Source: Roseateles terrae (lineage in GTDB: Bacteria; Pseudomonadota; Gammaproteobacteria; Burkholderiales; Burkholderiaceae_C). From it: DNA of 64,000 bases. Position 1 is the first letter of the stretch, and each line of letters starts with the position of its first letter. The DNA is taken from assembly GCF_014192155.1 (NCBI RefSeq), contig NZ_JACHXO010000009.1, forward strand, positions 1-64,000, given 5' to 3'. The notes beneath the pieces are model-generated. The model did not search any database and had not been told where the DNA came from. It saw only the letters and a program-made list of their open reading frames with translations. Positions 55,807 to 64,000 of this stretch are shown here, one piece after another. The position numbers and the translations under genes are program-made.

Positions 55807-56996
55807 GCCAGTCTTCCAAAGACTCCCACGGCGCCGATCTGCGCTTCGACACACTGGCGATCCACGGCGGCCAGCATCCCGACCCCTTGACCGGCGCGGT
55901 GATGCCGCCGATCTACGCCACCTCCACCTACCGGCAGCAGAGCCCGGGGGTGCATCAGGGCTACGAATACGGCCGCACCCACAACCCGACGCGTCAGGCG
56001 TATGAGCGGGCGGTGGCCAGCCTCGAAGGCGGGGTGCAGGCGTATGCGTTCTCCTCCGGTCTGGCTGCGATGGCCACGGTGCTGGACACCCTGGATGCCG
56101 GCGCCCACATCGTCGCGGGCGACGACCTGTATGGCGGCAGCTACCGCCTGTTCGAGCGGGTGCGCCGCAAGAGCGCCGGTCTGCAGGTGACTTATGTGGA
56201 CAGCACGAATCCGGATCAGGTCCGCGCCGCGCTGCGTCCGGACACCAAGCTGATCTGGATCGAGACGCCCAGCAACCCCATCCTGAAACTGACCGATCTG
56301 GCCGCGGTGGCCGCCATCGCGCGCGAGCATGGCGCGCTGACCATCGCCGACAACACCTTCGCCAGCCCCTGGGGGCAGCGGCCGCTGTCGCTGGGCTTCG
56401 ATGCGGTGCTGCATTCGGCCACCAAATACCTCAACGGCCACAGCGATGTGATTTCCGGCGTGGTGGTGGTCGGCGGAGAAGAACGCCAGGCGGCGCTGCG
56501 CGAGCAGCTGGAGTTCCTGCACAACGCGGTGGGTTCGGTGGCCGGGCCGTTCGACAGCTTCCTGGCGCTGCGCGGGCTCAAGACCCTCGCCCTGCGCATG
56601 GCCCGTCACAACGAGAGTGCCCTGTCGCTGGCGCAATGGCTGGAAGGCCAGCCCAAGGTCCGCAAGGTGCATTACCCCGGCCTCGAGAGCCATCCGCAGC
56701 ATGCACTGGCCCGACGCCAGATGCGCGGCGGCGGCGGCATGATCAGCGTGCAGCTGGACACCGACCTGGCCGGCGCCCGGCGATTCCTGGAGCGAGTGCG
56801 CATCTTCTCGCTGGCCGAAAGCCTGGGCGGTGTGGAGAGCCTGATCTCCCTGCCGGCGCTGATGACCCATGCCTCCATTCCCGCGGACAAGCGGGCGGCT
56901 CTGGGGATCACCGATTCGCTGGTGCGCATCTCCGCCGGCATTGAGGACGTCGAAGACCTGAGGGCCGACCTGCAGGCGGGGCTGGACGCCATCTGA
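55803..56996 (+). CDS. Cystathionine gamma-lyase/gamma-synthase (Cys/Met PLP enzyme)
   Basis: The 397-residue enzyme is of the Cys/Met metabolism PLP family. The PLP Lys lies in HSATKYLNGHSDVISG near residue 209. N-terminal features are DTLAIHGGQHPDPLTGAV and YEYGRTHNPTR, and SSGLAAMATVLDTL lies near residue 82. The pairing with cystathionine beta-synthase in one operon favours gamma-lyase (cysteine-forming) over gamma-synthase. The sequence class covers both. Confidence 0.92.
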   Translation: MSQSSKDSHGADLRFDTLAIHGGQHPDPLTGAVMPPIYATSTYRQQSPGVHQGYEYGRTHNPTRQAYERAVASLEGGVQAYAFSSGLAAMATVLDTLDAGAHIVAGDDLYGGSYRLFERVRRKSAGLQVTYVDSTNPDQVRAALRPDTKLIWIETPSNPILKLTDLAAVAAIAREHGALTIADNTFASPWGQRPLSLGFDAVLHSATKYLNGHSDVISGVVVVGGEERQAALREQLEFLHNAVGSVAGPFDSFLALRGLKTLALRMARHNESALSLAQWLEGQPKVRKVHYPGLESHPQHALARRQMRGGGGMISVQLDTDLAGARRFLERVRIFSLAESLGGVESLISLPALMTHASIPADKRAALGITDSLVRISAGIEDVEDLRADLQAGLDAI

Positions 56997-57142
56997 AGGG
57001 CAAAGGGGCGGAGGGGCTGGACGCCAGAGGCCGCTCCCTGCTCCCTGCCCCCGCCTCCGCCGCCGCCCGGCCTCCGCTTCGGCGGAATGGAACTCCCGCC
57101 CTTGGTCTGACCTGGCGCCGACAGCCGCCCAGTGGCCCGACA

Positions 57143-57337
57143 CTACGGCCTGCCGCCCAGCACTCGGGCCGGCAGGAAGAGGATCGCCTTCAGCAGTGCA
57201 AAGACGGCTTCCACGCTGATCCCGATCAGTCGGAACGGCAGCAGCACCAGCCAGACCACTGGCCACAGCAGCAGGGCCAGCAAGGCCAGCGGCCAGCACA
57301 GCACGAACAGAATCAACCACAGCAACAGGCTCAACAT
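57143..57337 (-). CDS. Small hydrophobic membrane protein (64 aa)
   Basis: The protein has two closely spaced hydrophobic helices (MLSLLLWLILFVLCWPLALL, then LLWPVVWLVLLPFRLIG) and a third shorter one (VEAVFALLKAILFLPA). GGGAG lies 6 bases before the ATG at 57337, so this start is preferred to one six codons upstream. Function is unknown. It diverges from the NhaR-like regulator, which might control it. Confidence 0.6.
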   Translation of the reverse strand: MLSLLLWLILFVLCWPLALLALLLWPVVWLVLLPFRLIGISVEAVFALLKAILFLPARVLGGRP

Positions 57338-57671
57338 CTTGGGCTCCCGCACCATCGCGCCGCCGGGAAGGCGACCGAGCGGTCACTGTAGAAAACTCCC
57401 ACCGTCGCGACACCCCGCTTTGCGATGAACCGCTGGCGGGAGGGGTTGAACTGTCTCTGAAGCTCAGCTGACTGTCGTCGACGGTCCATGACAGCGCTCG
57501 ATGGCGGACACCGAGGCCAACCTTCCATCGTCGCTGCACCCGCACCGGGGGAATTGCGAAGCCTGGCGACCGTGCATCTTCATTGACCCGGAAAAACCAT
57601 AGGGATTGAATTTCTCGATCCTGTTAAACCGAAGTTATGTATGATGCAGCTTCGTCTTTTCGGAGAGTGAG
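57338..57671. other. Divergent intergenic region upstream of the NhaR-like gene
   Basis: These 334 bases separate the small membrane gene (leftward) from the LysR gene (rightward). Most is GC-rich without features. The last 80 bases are AT-richer and hold the candidate promoter and GGAG ribosome site of the regulator. No repeat or gene is seen. Confidence 0.5.
57583..57611 (+). promoter_or_regulatory. Candidate sigma-70 promoter of the NhaR-like gene
   Basis: TTGACC (57583-57588) and TTGAAT (57606-57611) are separated by 17 bases, matching the -35 consensus at 5 of 6 and the -10 consensus at 4 of 6 positions. They lie 60 bases before the start codon. The call rests on by-eye matching only. 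Confidence 0.35.
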
Positions 57672-58625
57672 ATGAGTTCACTGAATTACCGTCACCTGCA
57701 TTACTTCTGGGTGGTCGCCAAGGAAGGCGGCTTTGCCCGTGCGGCCGACCGTCTGGGCATGGCGGTGCAGACCATCAGTGCTCAAGTGCGGGAGCTGGAA
57801 CGTGCCCTTGGCCATCAATTGCTCAAGCCGGAAGGCCGCGGCCTGGTGCTGACCGAAGCCGGTCAGGCGGCCTTCAGCCGCGCGGAAGAGATCTTCCAGA
57901 TCGGCCAGCTGGTGCCCCATGAGGTGCATGAAGCGGCCACCCAGCGGGTGCAGCGGCTGTCCGTGGGCCTGTCGGACGGCCTCTCCAAACTGGCCGCCCA
58001 TGCCCTGCTCGCCCCGGTGCTGGACACGCCGAACCTGCGCCTCGTATGCCATGAAGGCGAGGTCGACCAGCTGCTCGGCGAACTCGCCCTGCACCACCTG
58101 GATTTAGTACTCACTGACCAGCCAGCCCCCGTCAATCCGACACTTCGCATCACCAGCCAGCTGCTGGCCAGCACCCAGGTCGACTGGTGGGGCCCGGCGG
58201 ATCTGGTCGCTCGCGCGCAGCGGACCGGCGCCCGTCCCTTCCCTTATGTGCTGGAGGACCTGCCGGTGCTCCTTCCCACCCGTCACGCATCCCTGCGGGC
58301 CAGCATCGAACGCTGGTTTGAGCAGCATCACATCCGCCCGCAGGTCGTGGGAGAGTTCGAAGACAGTGCCCTGATGAGCGTCTTTGCTGCCCGCGGGTTG
58401 GGGGTGTTCCCGGTCAGCCGCCTGGGTGCGGACGACCTGGCGCTGATGAGCGGCCTGCACCTGCTGGGCCAGACGGACGTGGTCGAAGACGTGCACGGCA
58501 TTTATTCCCGCCGCGGTCAGAATCATCCGCTGGTGGCCAAACTCCTGGCTTCACGCCGCCAGGGACGTGCCGAAACGGACAGTCTTGAGACTTCCGAATT
58601 TCCTGCTGAAGTATCAGCTAATTGA
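57672..58625 (+). CDS. nhaR: LysR-family regulator, NhaR-like
   Basis: The 317-residue protein has an HTH of the NhaR subtype (MSSLNYRHLHYFWVVAKEGGFARAADRLGMAVQTISAQVRELE, here in short: LNYRHLHYFWVVAKEGG and QTISAQVRELER). The effector domain includes HALLAPVLDTPNLRLVCHEG and VLPTRHASLRASIERWF-like text. In E. coli NhaR activates the sodium/proton antiporter nhaA and osmC. No antiporter gene is adjacent here, so targets may be elsewhere or the Bax-inhibitor gene downstream. A GGAG site precedes the ATG. Confidence 0.85.
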   Translation: MSSLNYRHLHYFWVVAKEGGFARAADRLGMAVQTISAQVRELERALGHQLLKPEGRGLVLTEAGQAAFSRAEEIFQIGQLVPHEVHEAATQRVQRLSVGLSDGLSKLAAHALLAPVLDTPNLRLVCHEGEVDQLLGELALHHLDLVLTDQPAPVNPTLRITSQLLASTQVDWWGPADLVARAQRTGARPFPYVLEDLPVLLPTRHASLRASIERWFEQHHIRPQVVGEFEDSALMSVFAARGLGVFPVSRLGADDLALMSGLHLLGQTDVVEDVHGIYSRRGQNHPLVAKLLASRRQGRAETDSLETSEFPAEVSAN

Positions 58626-58667
58626 TGGTTTTTCGGAAGTCGATGAAGCTCTAAGGTGCAGTCTACG

Positions 58668-58711
58668 CGCGCGCGGTGAGGGGTCTGACTGTCAGATCCA
58701 CACCGCGCGCG
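58668..58711. promoter_or_regulatory. Strong nested hairpin in the leader of the Bax-inhibitor-1 gene
   Basis: CGCGCGCGGTG (58668-58678) is the perfect complement of CACCGCGCGCG (58701-58711). Within the loop TCTGAC (58684-58689) and GTCAGA (58691-58696) form a second perfect stem. It ends 24 bases before the ATG. No T-run follows, so a leader structure or protein-binding palindrome is more likely than a terminator of the preceding LysR gene. Confidence 0.75.
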
Positions 58712-58735
58712 GTGTCCACCCCTAGGAGTTCAGTC

Positions 58736-59443
58736 ATGAGTGACTTCCAACGATCATCGGCGTCCCCCACGACCTGGACGCCCGCCACCGCCGGTGGCTC
58801 GGTCTTCAGCCAGCAGGGCGATGTGGCCCGCGTGCTGCGCAACACCTACGCCTTGCTGTCGATGACGCTGCTGTTCAGCGCGGGCATCGCCTCGGCCGCG
58901 GTCGCCTTCAACTGGGCGGCGCCCGGCATGCTGCTGACCCTGGTGGGCTACTTCGGCCTGCTGTTCGGCATCCACAAGATGCGCAACAGCGCCATGGCGA
59001 TTCCGCTGGTGTTCGCGTTGACCGGCTTCATGGGCTGGTCGCTCGGCCCCCTGCTCAGCGCCTACCTGAAGCTGCCCGGCGGCGCCAACATCATCAGCCT
59101 GGCGCTGGCCACCACCGGTGGCACCTTCCTGGCGCTGTCGGCCTATGTGCTGGCCACCAAGAAGGACTTCAGCTTCATGGGCGGCTTCCTGTTCGCCGGC
59201 ATGATCGTCGCGCTGCTGGCCGCCGTCGCCAACATCTGGCTGCAGATGCCGGTGATGGGTCTGGTGATCTCCGGCGTGGTGGCCCTGCTGTCGATCGGCC
59301 TGATCCTGTTCGAGACCAGCAACATCGTCAACGGTGGTGAGCGCAACTATGTGATGGCGACCGTCAGCCTGTTTGTGTCGCTGTTCAACCTGTTCACCAG
59401 CCTGCTGAGCATCTTCGGCTTCGCCAGCAGCAGCGACGACTGA
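58736..59443 (+). CDS. Bax inhibitor-1 / YccA-YbhL family membrane protein
   Basis: The 235-residue protein has seven predicted transmembrane helices beginning at about residue 37 (VLRNTYALLSMTLLFSAGIAS). Core segments are FALTGFMGWSLGPLLSAYL near residue 98, LSAYVLATKKDFSFMGGFLF near residue 135 and IGLILFETSNIVNGGERNYV near residue 185. The paired acidic residues near the C-terminal helices are those implicated in calcium/proton leak in bacterial homologues. AGGAG precedes the ATG at 58736. A strong hairpin lies in the leader and an intrinsic terminator downstream. Confidence 0.92.
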   Translation: MSDFQRSSASPTTWTPATAGGSVFSQQGDVARVLRNTYALLSMTLLFSAGIASAAVAFNWAAPGMLLTLVGYFGLLFGIHKMRNSAMAIPLVFALTGFMGWSLGPLLSAYLKLPGGANIISLALATTGGTFLALSAYVLATKKDFSFMGGFLFAGMIVALLAAVANIWLQMPVMGLVISGVVALLSIGLILFETSNIVNGGERNYVMATVSLFVSLFNLFTSLLSIFGFASSSDD

Positions 59444-59506
59444 GCTTGTGGCCCATCGCGGGTGACGTTCATCGTCGCCCGTGAGTGCCTCTGGATCTCG
59501 ACCCGA

Positions 59507-59535
59507 GCCGCCCCCTCTCCGGGGGCGGCTTTTTT
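59507..59535 (+). terminator. Intrinsic terminator after the Bax-inhibitor-1 gene
   Basis: A perfect GCCGCCCCC/GGGGGCGGC stem (59507-59515 and 59521-59529) with a 5-base loop is followed by six T residues. It ends rightward transcription before the convergent oxidoreductase gene. Confidence 0.93.
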
Positions 59536-59550
59536 ATGGCGCGAGCCCGG

Positions 59551-60582
59551 TCACAGGTCGAAAGGCAGGCGGGCGCCCAGCTGGTGGCGGATCTGGTCGA
59601 TCCAGCCCAGCACCGCCAGCGTTTCCGCATGGGGCATCACCGGGCTTTCAATCTCGCCCGCGCGGATCTGGCCCATGGCGTGGCGGATCTGATATTCGAA
59701 GCCGTTGGTCTCGAACGGCAGTTCCACCGTCTCCACCGGGTCCTTCGGACGCAGGCACTGGGCGCGGGTGGCCTGCCAGAACGTCTCCGGCAGCACGATC
59801 GCGCCGGCCTCGCCCATCACATGCAGGGTGTTGGGTGCAAAGGTATCGATGCCGCAGACCATCTGCGCCACCAGGCCGTCGCCGAAGTCCAGGTTGGCGG
59901 CAACCCGTGCGTCGACGCCGGTGGTGGCCAGCACGCCGCGGACGTCCAGCGCCTGCAGGGGCGGCACTTCGCCCAAGGCATGCCGCAGCACGAAGCGGGT
60001 GGCGTTGAGGTTGTAGACCCCGACATCCAGCAGCGCCCCGCCGGCCAGCGCCGGATTGAACATGCGGTTGGCCGGGTCGAAGGGTGCGGGGAAACAGAAG
60101 CTGGATTGCAGCGCCCGCAGCTGGCCAATGCGGCCGTCGGCGAGCCAGCGTCCAATTTCCTCATAGACCGGCAGGAAGCGGGTCCACACCGCTTCCATCA
60201 GGAACACGCGGTGCTCGCGCGCGGCGGCGACGAGCTGCTCGGCCATCGCGCGGGTGGGCACGAGGGACTTCTCGCAAAGCACCGCCTTGCCGGCCCGCAG
60301 TGCCGCCATTGCCGGCTCGAAATGCTGGCCGTGTGGCGTCGCGATGTAGATTCCGTCGATGTCGGGATCGGCCAGCACCGTCGCCAGGTCGGTCGTCACC
60401 TGGACCGCCGTATCACCGGGCTGATTCCAGCGCTGGGCGAACTGCTCTGCGCGAGAGCGGTCCCGGCCGCAGACCGTGTGCAGGCGGCAGCCCTCCAGCC
60501 GACTCACGGCTTCGGCAAACACGTGGGCGATGGCACCGGGGCCGATGAGGGCCCACTGAAAGGTCGAGGAGGTGGTGGTCAT
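59551..60582 (-). CDS. Gfo/Idh/MocA-family NAD(P)-dependent oxidoreductase
   Basis: The 343-residue protein has an N-terminal Rossmann fold (FQWALIGPGAIAHVFAEAV, residues 8-26) and the family motif KAVLCEKSLVPTRAMAE near residue 97, containing the conserved EK lysine. The C-terminal alpha/beta domain has VWTRFLPVYEEI, GGALLDVGVYNLNATRFVL and late HAETLAVLGWIDQIR. It resembles the dihydrodiol/1,5-anhydro-fructose dehydrogenase subgroup. Substrate is unknown, probably a sugar or sugar derivative. It stands alone. Confidence 0.9.
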   Translation of the reverse strand: MTTTSSTFQWALIGPGAIAHVFAEAVSRLEGCRLHTVCGRDRSRAEQFAQRWNQPGDTAVQVTTDLATVLADPDIDGIYIATPHGQHFEPAMAALRAGKAVLCEKSLVPTRAMAEQLVAAAREHRVFLMEAVWTRFLPVYEEIGRWLADGRIGQLRALQSSFCFPAPFDPANRMFNPALAGGALLDVGVYNLNATRFVLRHALGEVPPLQALDVRGVLATTGVDARVAANLDFGDGLVAQMVCGIDTFAPNTLHVMGEAGAIVLPETFWQATRAQCLRPKDPVETVELPFETNGFEYQIRHAMGQIRAGEIESPVMPHAETLAVLGWIDQIRHQLGARLPFDL

Positions 60583-60857
60583 GCATGGGGCGCGGTCAGG
60601 CGCGGCTAGGACGGGTTGACCTGGATGCTAGGGCCAATCCGCGCCTGAATGCGCAGCCGTGAGGCCCGAGGCCCGAAGCGTGTCCAGGCGATGACGCCGA
60701 ACCAGGGACACCTCAGGGTTAGCCCGAGGGTCAGGGAACGGCTGCAGGACGCCTCGGGCGGAAGGCGCCCGCGCCCGCCCATGCCCTTCGGCTGAGCGCC
60801 TTCCATGGGCTAGGCTCCGCCCTTCCCAGAATGCACTCGCACACCGAGCTTCCCCCC

Positions 60858-63134
60858 ATGAGGATTCCTTTTGTCCTGGCCGCCACCCTGGCCCTGAGCG
60901 CGCCGGTGCTGGCGCAGACCGTGCCGACGCAGGCCGCCTCGGCGGCATCCGCCACCGCTGCCAATGCGTTGATCGCACCCAGCCCTCTGCCGCTGCAATA
61001 TCCGCCCTTCGACAAGATCCGCGATGAGGACATCGGCCCCGCGCTGGAGCAGGGCATGGCGGAGCAGCTCAAGGAAGTGCAGGCCATCGCCAGCAACCCG
61101 CAGGCTCCCACCTTCGACAACACCATCGTCGCGCTGGAACGTTCCGGTCGCCTGCTGCAGCGCGCCAATGCCCTGCTGGGCAATCTGGTCGGTGCCGATG
61201 CCAATCCGGCGCGGCTGAAGCTGCAGGGGGACTTTGCCCCCCGCATGGCGGCCCACCGCGATGCGATCGCGCTGAATGCACAACTCTTTGCCCGCGTCGA
61301 ATCGCTGTGGCAGCGTCGCACCACGCTGGGCCTGGATGCGCAGGAGCAGCGTCTGGTGGAGCGGCACTACAACAGCCTGGTGCGTGCCGGCGCCAAGCTG
61401 GACGATGCCGGCAAAGCGCGGATGAAGGCGATCAACGCCGAGCTCGCAACGCTGGGCGCCCGGTTCAATCAGAACGTGCTGTCCGAAGTGAATGACTCGG
61501 CCGTGGTGGTCGACAAGGCGGAAGACCTCGCCGGCTTGAGCGATGAGCAGATCGCCGGTGCCGCCGCAGCCGCCAAGGCGCGCGGGCTGGAGGGCAAGTA
61601 CCTGATCGCGCTGCTCAACACCACCGGCCAGCCGGTGCTGGCGCAGCTGGAGAACCGCGCGCTGCGCGAGCGCATCTACAAGGCTTCCGTGGCGCGCGGC
61701 AGCCGTGGCAACGAGTTTGACAACACTGCGCTGGTGTCCCGCGTGGCCACCCTGCGTGCGGAGCGTGCGCGGCTGCTGGGTTTTGCCACCCATGCCGACT
61801 TCGTGCTGAGCGACGAAACCGCCCGCACGCCCAAGGCGGTCAATGCGATGCTGAGCCAGCTGGCACCTGCCGCCGTGGCGGCGGCACGCCGGGAAGGCCA
61901 GGACCTGCAGGCGATGATCGATCGCGAACAGGCCGCCCGTCATCAGCCCAGCTTCCCGCTGGCCGCCTGGGACTGGAGCTTCTACACCGAGAAGGTCCGC
62001 GCAGCGAAGTACGGCTTTGACGAATCCCAGCTCAAGCCCTACCTGGAGATGCGCAATGTGCTGGAAAACGGCGTGTTCTACGCCGCCGGCCAGCTCTATG
62101 GTCTGACCTTCAAGGAGCGCAAGGACCTGCCCGTCTACCACAAGGACGTGCTGGTCTATGACGTGTTCAACGCCGACGGCACGCAACTGGCGATCTTCCT
62201 GGCCGACATGTATGCCCGCCCGTCCAAGCGTGGCGGCGCCTGGATGAATGCGTATGTGGACCAGAGCGGCCTGTTCAACCAGAAGCCGGTGGTGGCCAAT
62301 CACCTCAACATTCCCAAGCCGGCGGACGGCAAGCCGACGCTGCTGACCTGGGACGAAGTGAACACCATGTTCCACGAGTTCGGCCATGCGCTGCACGGCA
62401 TGTTCTCGAACGTGAAGTATCCGAGCATGGCCGGCACCCGCGTGCCGCGTGATTTCGTCGAATATCCGTCGCAAGTCAATGAGATGTGGGCGACCTGGCC
62501 GAGCGTGCTGGCCAACTATGCCAAGCACTACAAGACCGGTGAGGCCATGCCACGTGACCTGCTGGACAAGGTGCTGGCCGCCCACAAGTTCAATCAGGGC
62601 TTTGCCACCACCGAGTATCTGAGCGCCGCCATGCTGGACCAGCGCTGGCACCAGCTGACGCTGGACCAGGTGCCGGCCGCATCGGGCGTGATGGACTTCG
62701 AGGCCAAGGCCCTGCGCGCGGACGGCTTTGACTATGCGGCGGTGCCGCCGCGTTATCGCACGCCTTATTTCAGCCACATCATGGGGGGCTATGCGGCGGG
62801 CTATTACGCCTACATCTGGTCGGAAGTGCTGGATGCCGACACGGTCGAATGGTTCAAGGCCAACGGCGGCCTCAAGCGCGAGCTGGGCGATGTGTTCCGG
62901 GACCGACTGCTGTCGCAGGGCGGCAGCCAGGAGGCGCTGACGCTGTTCCGCAGCGTGGTGGGCCATGAGCCGGAGATCGCGCCCCTGCTGGAGCGACGGG
63001 GTCTGGTGATCGACAAGCCCATGGCTGCGACCAACGCCGGTGACAAGCCCGCCAAGAGGGCAGCTACAAAGACGGCTCCGAAGACGGCCACCCAGGGGGC
63101 CACGAAGCCGGCGGAGAAGGCAGCGACGAAATAA
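60858..63134 (+). CDS. M3-family zinc oligopeptidase (Dcp/OpdA-like) with Lys/Ala-rich tail
   Basis: The 758-residue peptidase has a signal peptide (MRIPFVLAATLALSAPVLAQ), indicating periplasmic location. The thermolysin-like zinc motif HEFGH lies near residue 506 in NTMFHEFGHALHGMFSN, with the downstream Glu in EYPSQVNEMWATW. The length and exported form favour a dipeptidyl carboxypeptidase role. The last 35 residues are a Lys/Ala/Thr-rich tail (KPAKRAATKTAPKTA...) beyond the normal end. The ATG at 60858 starts the signal sequence; an upstream ATG at 60831 is less likely. A terminator follows. Confidence 0.92.
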   Translation: MRIPFVLAATLALSAPVLAQTVPTQAASAASATAANALIAPSPLPLQYPPFDKIRDEDIGPALEQGMAEQLKEVQAIASNPQAPTFDNTIVALERSGRLLQRANALLGNLVGADANPARLKLQGDFAPRMAAHRDAIALNAQLFARVESLWQRRTTLGLDAQEQRLVERHYNSLVRAGAKLDDAGKARMKAINAELATLGARFNQNVLSEVNDSAVVVDKAEDLAGLSDEQIAGAAAAAKARGLEGKYLIALLNTTGQPVLAQLENRALRERIYKASVARGSRGNEFDNTALVSRVATLRAERARLLGFATHADFVLSDETARTPKAVNAMLSQLAPAAVAAARREGQDLQAMIDREQAARHQPSFPLAAWDWSFYTEKVRAAKYGFDESQLKPYLEMRNVLENGVFYAAGQLYGLTFKERKDLPVYHKDVLVYDVFNADGTQLAIFLADMYARPSKRGGAWMNAYVDQSGLFNQKPVVANHLNIPKPADGKPTLLTWDEVNTMFHEFGHALHGMFSNVKYPSMAGTRVPRDFVEYPSQVNEMWATWPSVLANYAKHYKTGEAMPRDLLDKVLAAHKFNQGFATTEYLSAAMLDQRWHQLTLDQVPAASGVMDFEAKALRADGFDYAAVPPRYRTPYFSHIMGGYAAGYYAYIWSEVLDADTVEWFKANGGLKRELGDVFRDRLLSQGGSQEALTLFRSVVGHEPEIAPLLERRGLVIDKPMAATNAGDKPAKRAATKTAPKTATQGATKPAEKAATK

Positions 63135-63156
63135 GCGCGACCGTCACCCAGCACAA

Positions 63157-63180
63157 GGGGCGCCCAGGGCGCCCCTTTTT
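63157..63180 (+). terminator. Intrinsic terminator after the M3 peptidase gene
   Basis: GGGGCGC (63157-63163) pairs with GCGCCCC (63169-63175) around a 5-base loop, followed by five T residues. On the opposite strand the AA before the stem is too short to serve the convergent lipoprotein gene well. Confidence 0.88.
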
Positions 63181-63213
63181 CATCGCGCGGTGGGCATCGG
63201 CAGGCCCCCGCAG

Positions 63214-63924
63214 TCAGGACGCCGGCTCGGCCGTCGCCACCCCTTGCGTCTGCTCCTTGATCATCTTCTGCATCAGCGCAAAGAAGCGGTCGTAGAACTG
63301 TCCGGCCGGGATGGTCTCCGAGGCCACCTTCACCAGCGATTCGGAGGTCGAGGACAGCGGCACGGAGATGGATCCGATGGCACTCACGCCCAGGCTGGTG
63401 GAGTTGGTGCTGCGCTTGACGGTGTAGCGGTCCTGCAGCGCGGAGACATAAGCCGTCGACAGCTTGCCCGCCCCACCCTCCGGCACACAGACGATGTTGA
63501 AGCTGATCTCCACATGCACCTCGCCCTCCGGCTGGAAGCGCTTGCTGCCGCTGATGGAGCCCGCCTGCGCCAGGTTGATGACATAACCCTGGCTCAGCAG
63601 CGCCCGGCGGGCGGCTTCGCAGGTGTCTTCAACGCTGGCGTCGAACAGGCGGGAGAAGGTTTCGTCGGCCTGGAAGCGCTCGTTCTGGTAGACCGAACCT
63701 TTGCGGCCGCCGCCGGCGTTGTCCCCGCCGAGGCTCCCGCAGCCGGTCAGGCCGAAGGCGGACAGGCCAAGCATGCCGGCCAGCGCAACCACCCGACAGG
63801 CCGCCCAGGCCGTTCCGGGCTGTGCGCGATGCACGCGATGCAAGCGCTCGGGGCGCGAAGAACGCTGCAAGCGCCCAGTAGAAGGGGACGCGTCGGGCGT
63901 CTGGGGAAAAGTGCGCTGTGTCAT
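63214..63924 (-). CDS. DUF2242-type lipoprotein
   Basis: The protein is 236 residues from the first ATG, but the lipoprotein signal begins much later: MLGLSAFGLTGCGS, with lipobox LTGC near residue 60. The true start may therefore be the Met at about residue 51 or a point between. The mature part has YQNERFQADETFSRLFDAS, CEAARRALLSQGYVI and SGSKRFQPEGEVHVEISFN, resembling the DUF2242 family. The role is unknown; an outer-membrane-anchored periplasmic protein is expected. It converges with the M3 peptidase. Confidence 0.78.
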   Translation of the reverse strand: MTQRTFPQTPDASPSTGRLQRSSRPERLHRVHRAQPGTAWAACRVVALAGMLGLSAFGLTGCGSLGGDNAGGGRKGSVYQNERFQADETFSRLFDASVEDTCEAARRALLSQGYVINLAQAGSISGSKRFQPEGEVHVEISFNIVCVPEGGAGKLSTAYVSALQDRYTVKRSTNSTSLGVSAIGSISVPLSSTSESLVKVASETIPAGQFYDRFFALMQKMIKEQTQGVATAEPAS

Positions 63925-64000
63925 TGTCGTCGGGCCACTGCGGCCACCGGCGACATTATCGCCATCCTCACCGCCCCGGCCCTTCGGCGGGCTGACGGCG

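Noticed and set aside
60810-62966. Minus-strand open frame of 718 codons opposite the M3 peptidase
   Set aside because: Antisense shadow of a gene with a clear HEFGH zinc motif; composition is His/Gln/Arg-rich as expected for a shadow frame.

Overview
The window is about 64 kb of GC-rich chromosomal DNA, almost certainly from a betaproteobacterium of the order Burkholderiales. Protein content points towards the Roseateles/Mitsuaria/Rubrivivax side of the order, but that finer placement is only my impression. Supporting signs are the rsmG-parA...parB locus with parS-like sites, the short form of ArgC, CysB-type regulators next to a sulfate ABC operon, a prkA-yeaH-spoVR triad, and high third-position GC. 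Nothing suggests a plasmid or an intact prophage. No rRNA, tRNA or CRISPR was seen.

Layout. 0.3-5.6 kb: chromosome segregation locus (rsmG, parA, parB, two parS-like sites), interrupted by a leftward argC-GNAT pair. 5.6-11.1 kb: prkA-yeaH-spoVR stress/kinase operon behind a structured leader. 11.1-19.4 kb: housekeeping and orphan genes, including an FAD-linked oxidase, a cobalamin adenosyltransferase, a WYL regulator, an HNH-like protein, a PIN/AbrB toxin-antitoxin-like pair, an exonuclease and a MazG-like pyrophosphatase. 19.4-21.9 kb: queD-queE, with a QueD protein carrying three tandem PTPS-like domains, flanked by two diverged copies of a DnaA-box-containing noncoding element. 21.9-25.2 kb: S1/P1 nuclease and a chemoreceptor. 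25.4-32.8 kb: molbindin, hydrolase, a peroxiredoxin gene broken by an amber codon, a Yellow/MRJP-like protein, an SRPBCC protein, an unusual 750-bp noncoding tract, a frameshifted dsbD-type gene and a thioredoxin-fold protein. 32.9-38.6 kb: one 1898-residue signalling protein (pseudokinase, STAND ATPase, GAF, PAS, GGDEF).

38.6-57.0 kb is dominated by sulfur metabolism. It holds a stand-alone sulfate-binding protein with a CysB regulator, a complete sbp-cysT-cysW-cysA-cysB operon, a TauD-type dioxygenase with an SsuABC-like importer for organosulfur compounds, and a cystathionine beta-synthase/gamma-lyase pair. Together these take up sulfate, can release sulfite from sulfonates, and move sulfur between homocysteine and cysteine. 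Two paralogous periplasmic binding-protein-like genes and a dispersed 75-bp repeat cluster are embedded here. 57.1-64 kb: small membrane protein, NhaR-like LysR regulator, Bax-inhibitor-1 protein behind a strong nested hairpin, Gfo/Idh/MocA oxidoreductase, M3 peptidase and a DUF2242-type lipoprotein.

The observations most worth following are the duplicated DnaA-box element around queD-queE, the triple-domain QueD, the pseudokinase-to-cyclic-di-GMP protein, the two apparently broken redox genes (peroxiredoxin and dsbD), and the two nested hairpin leaders.
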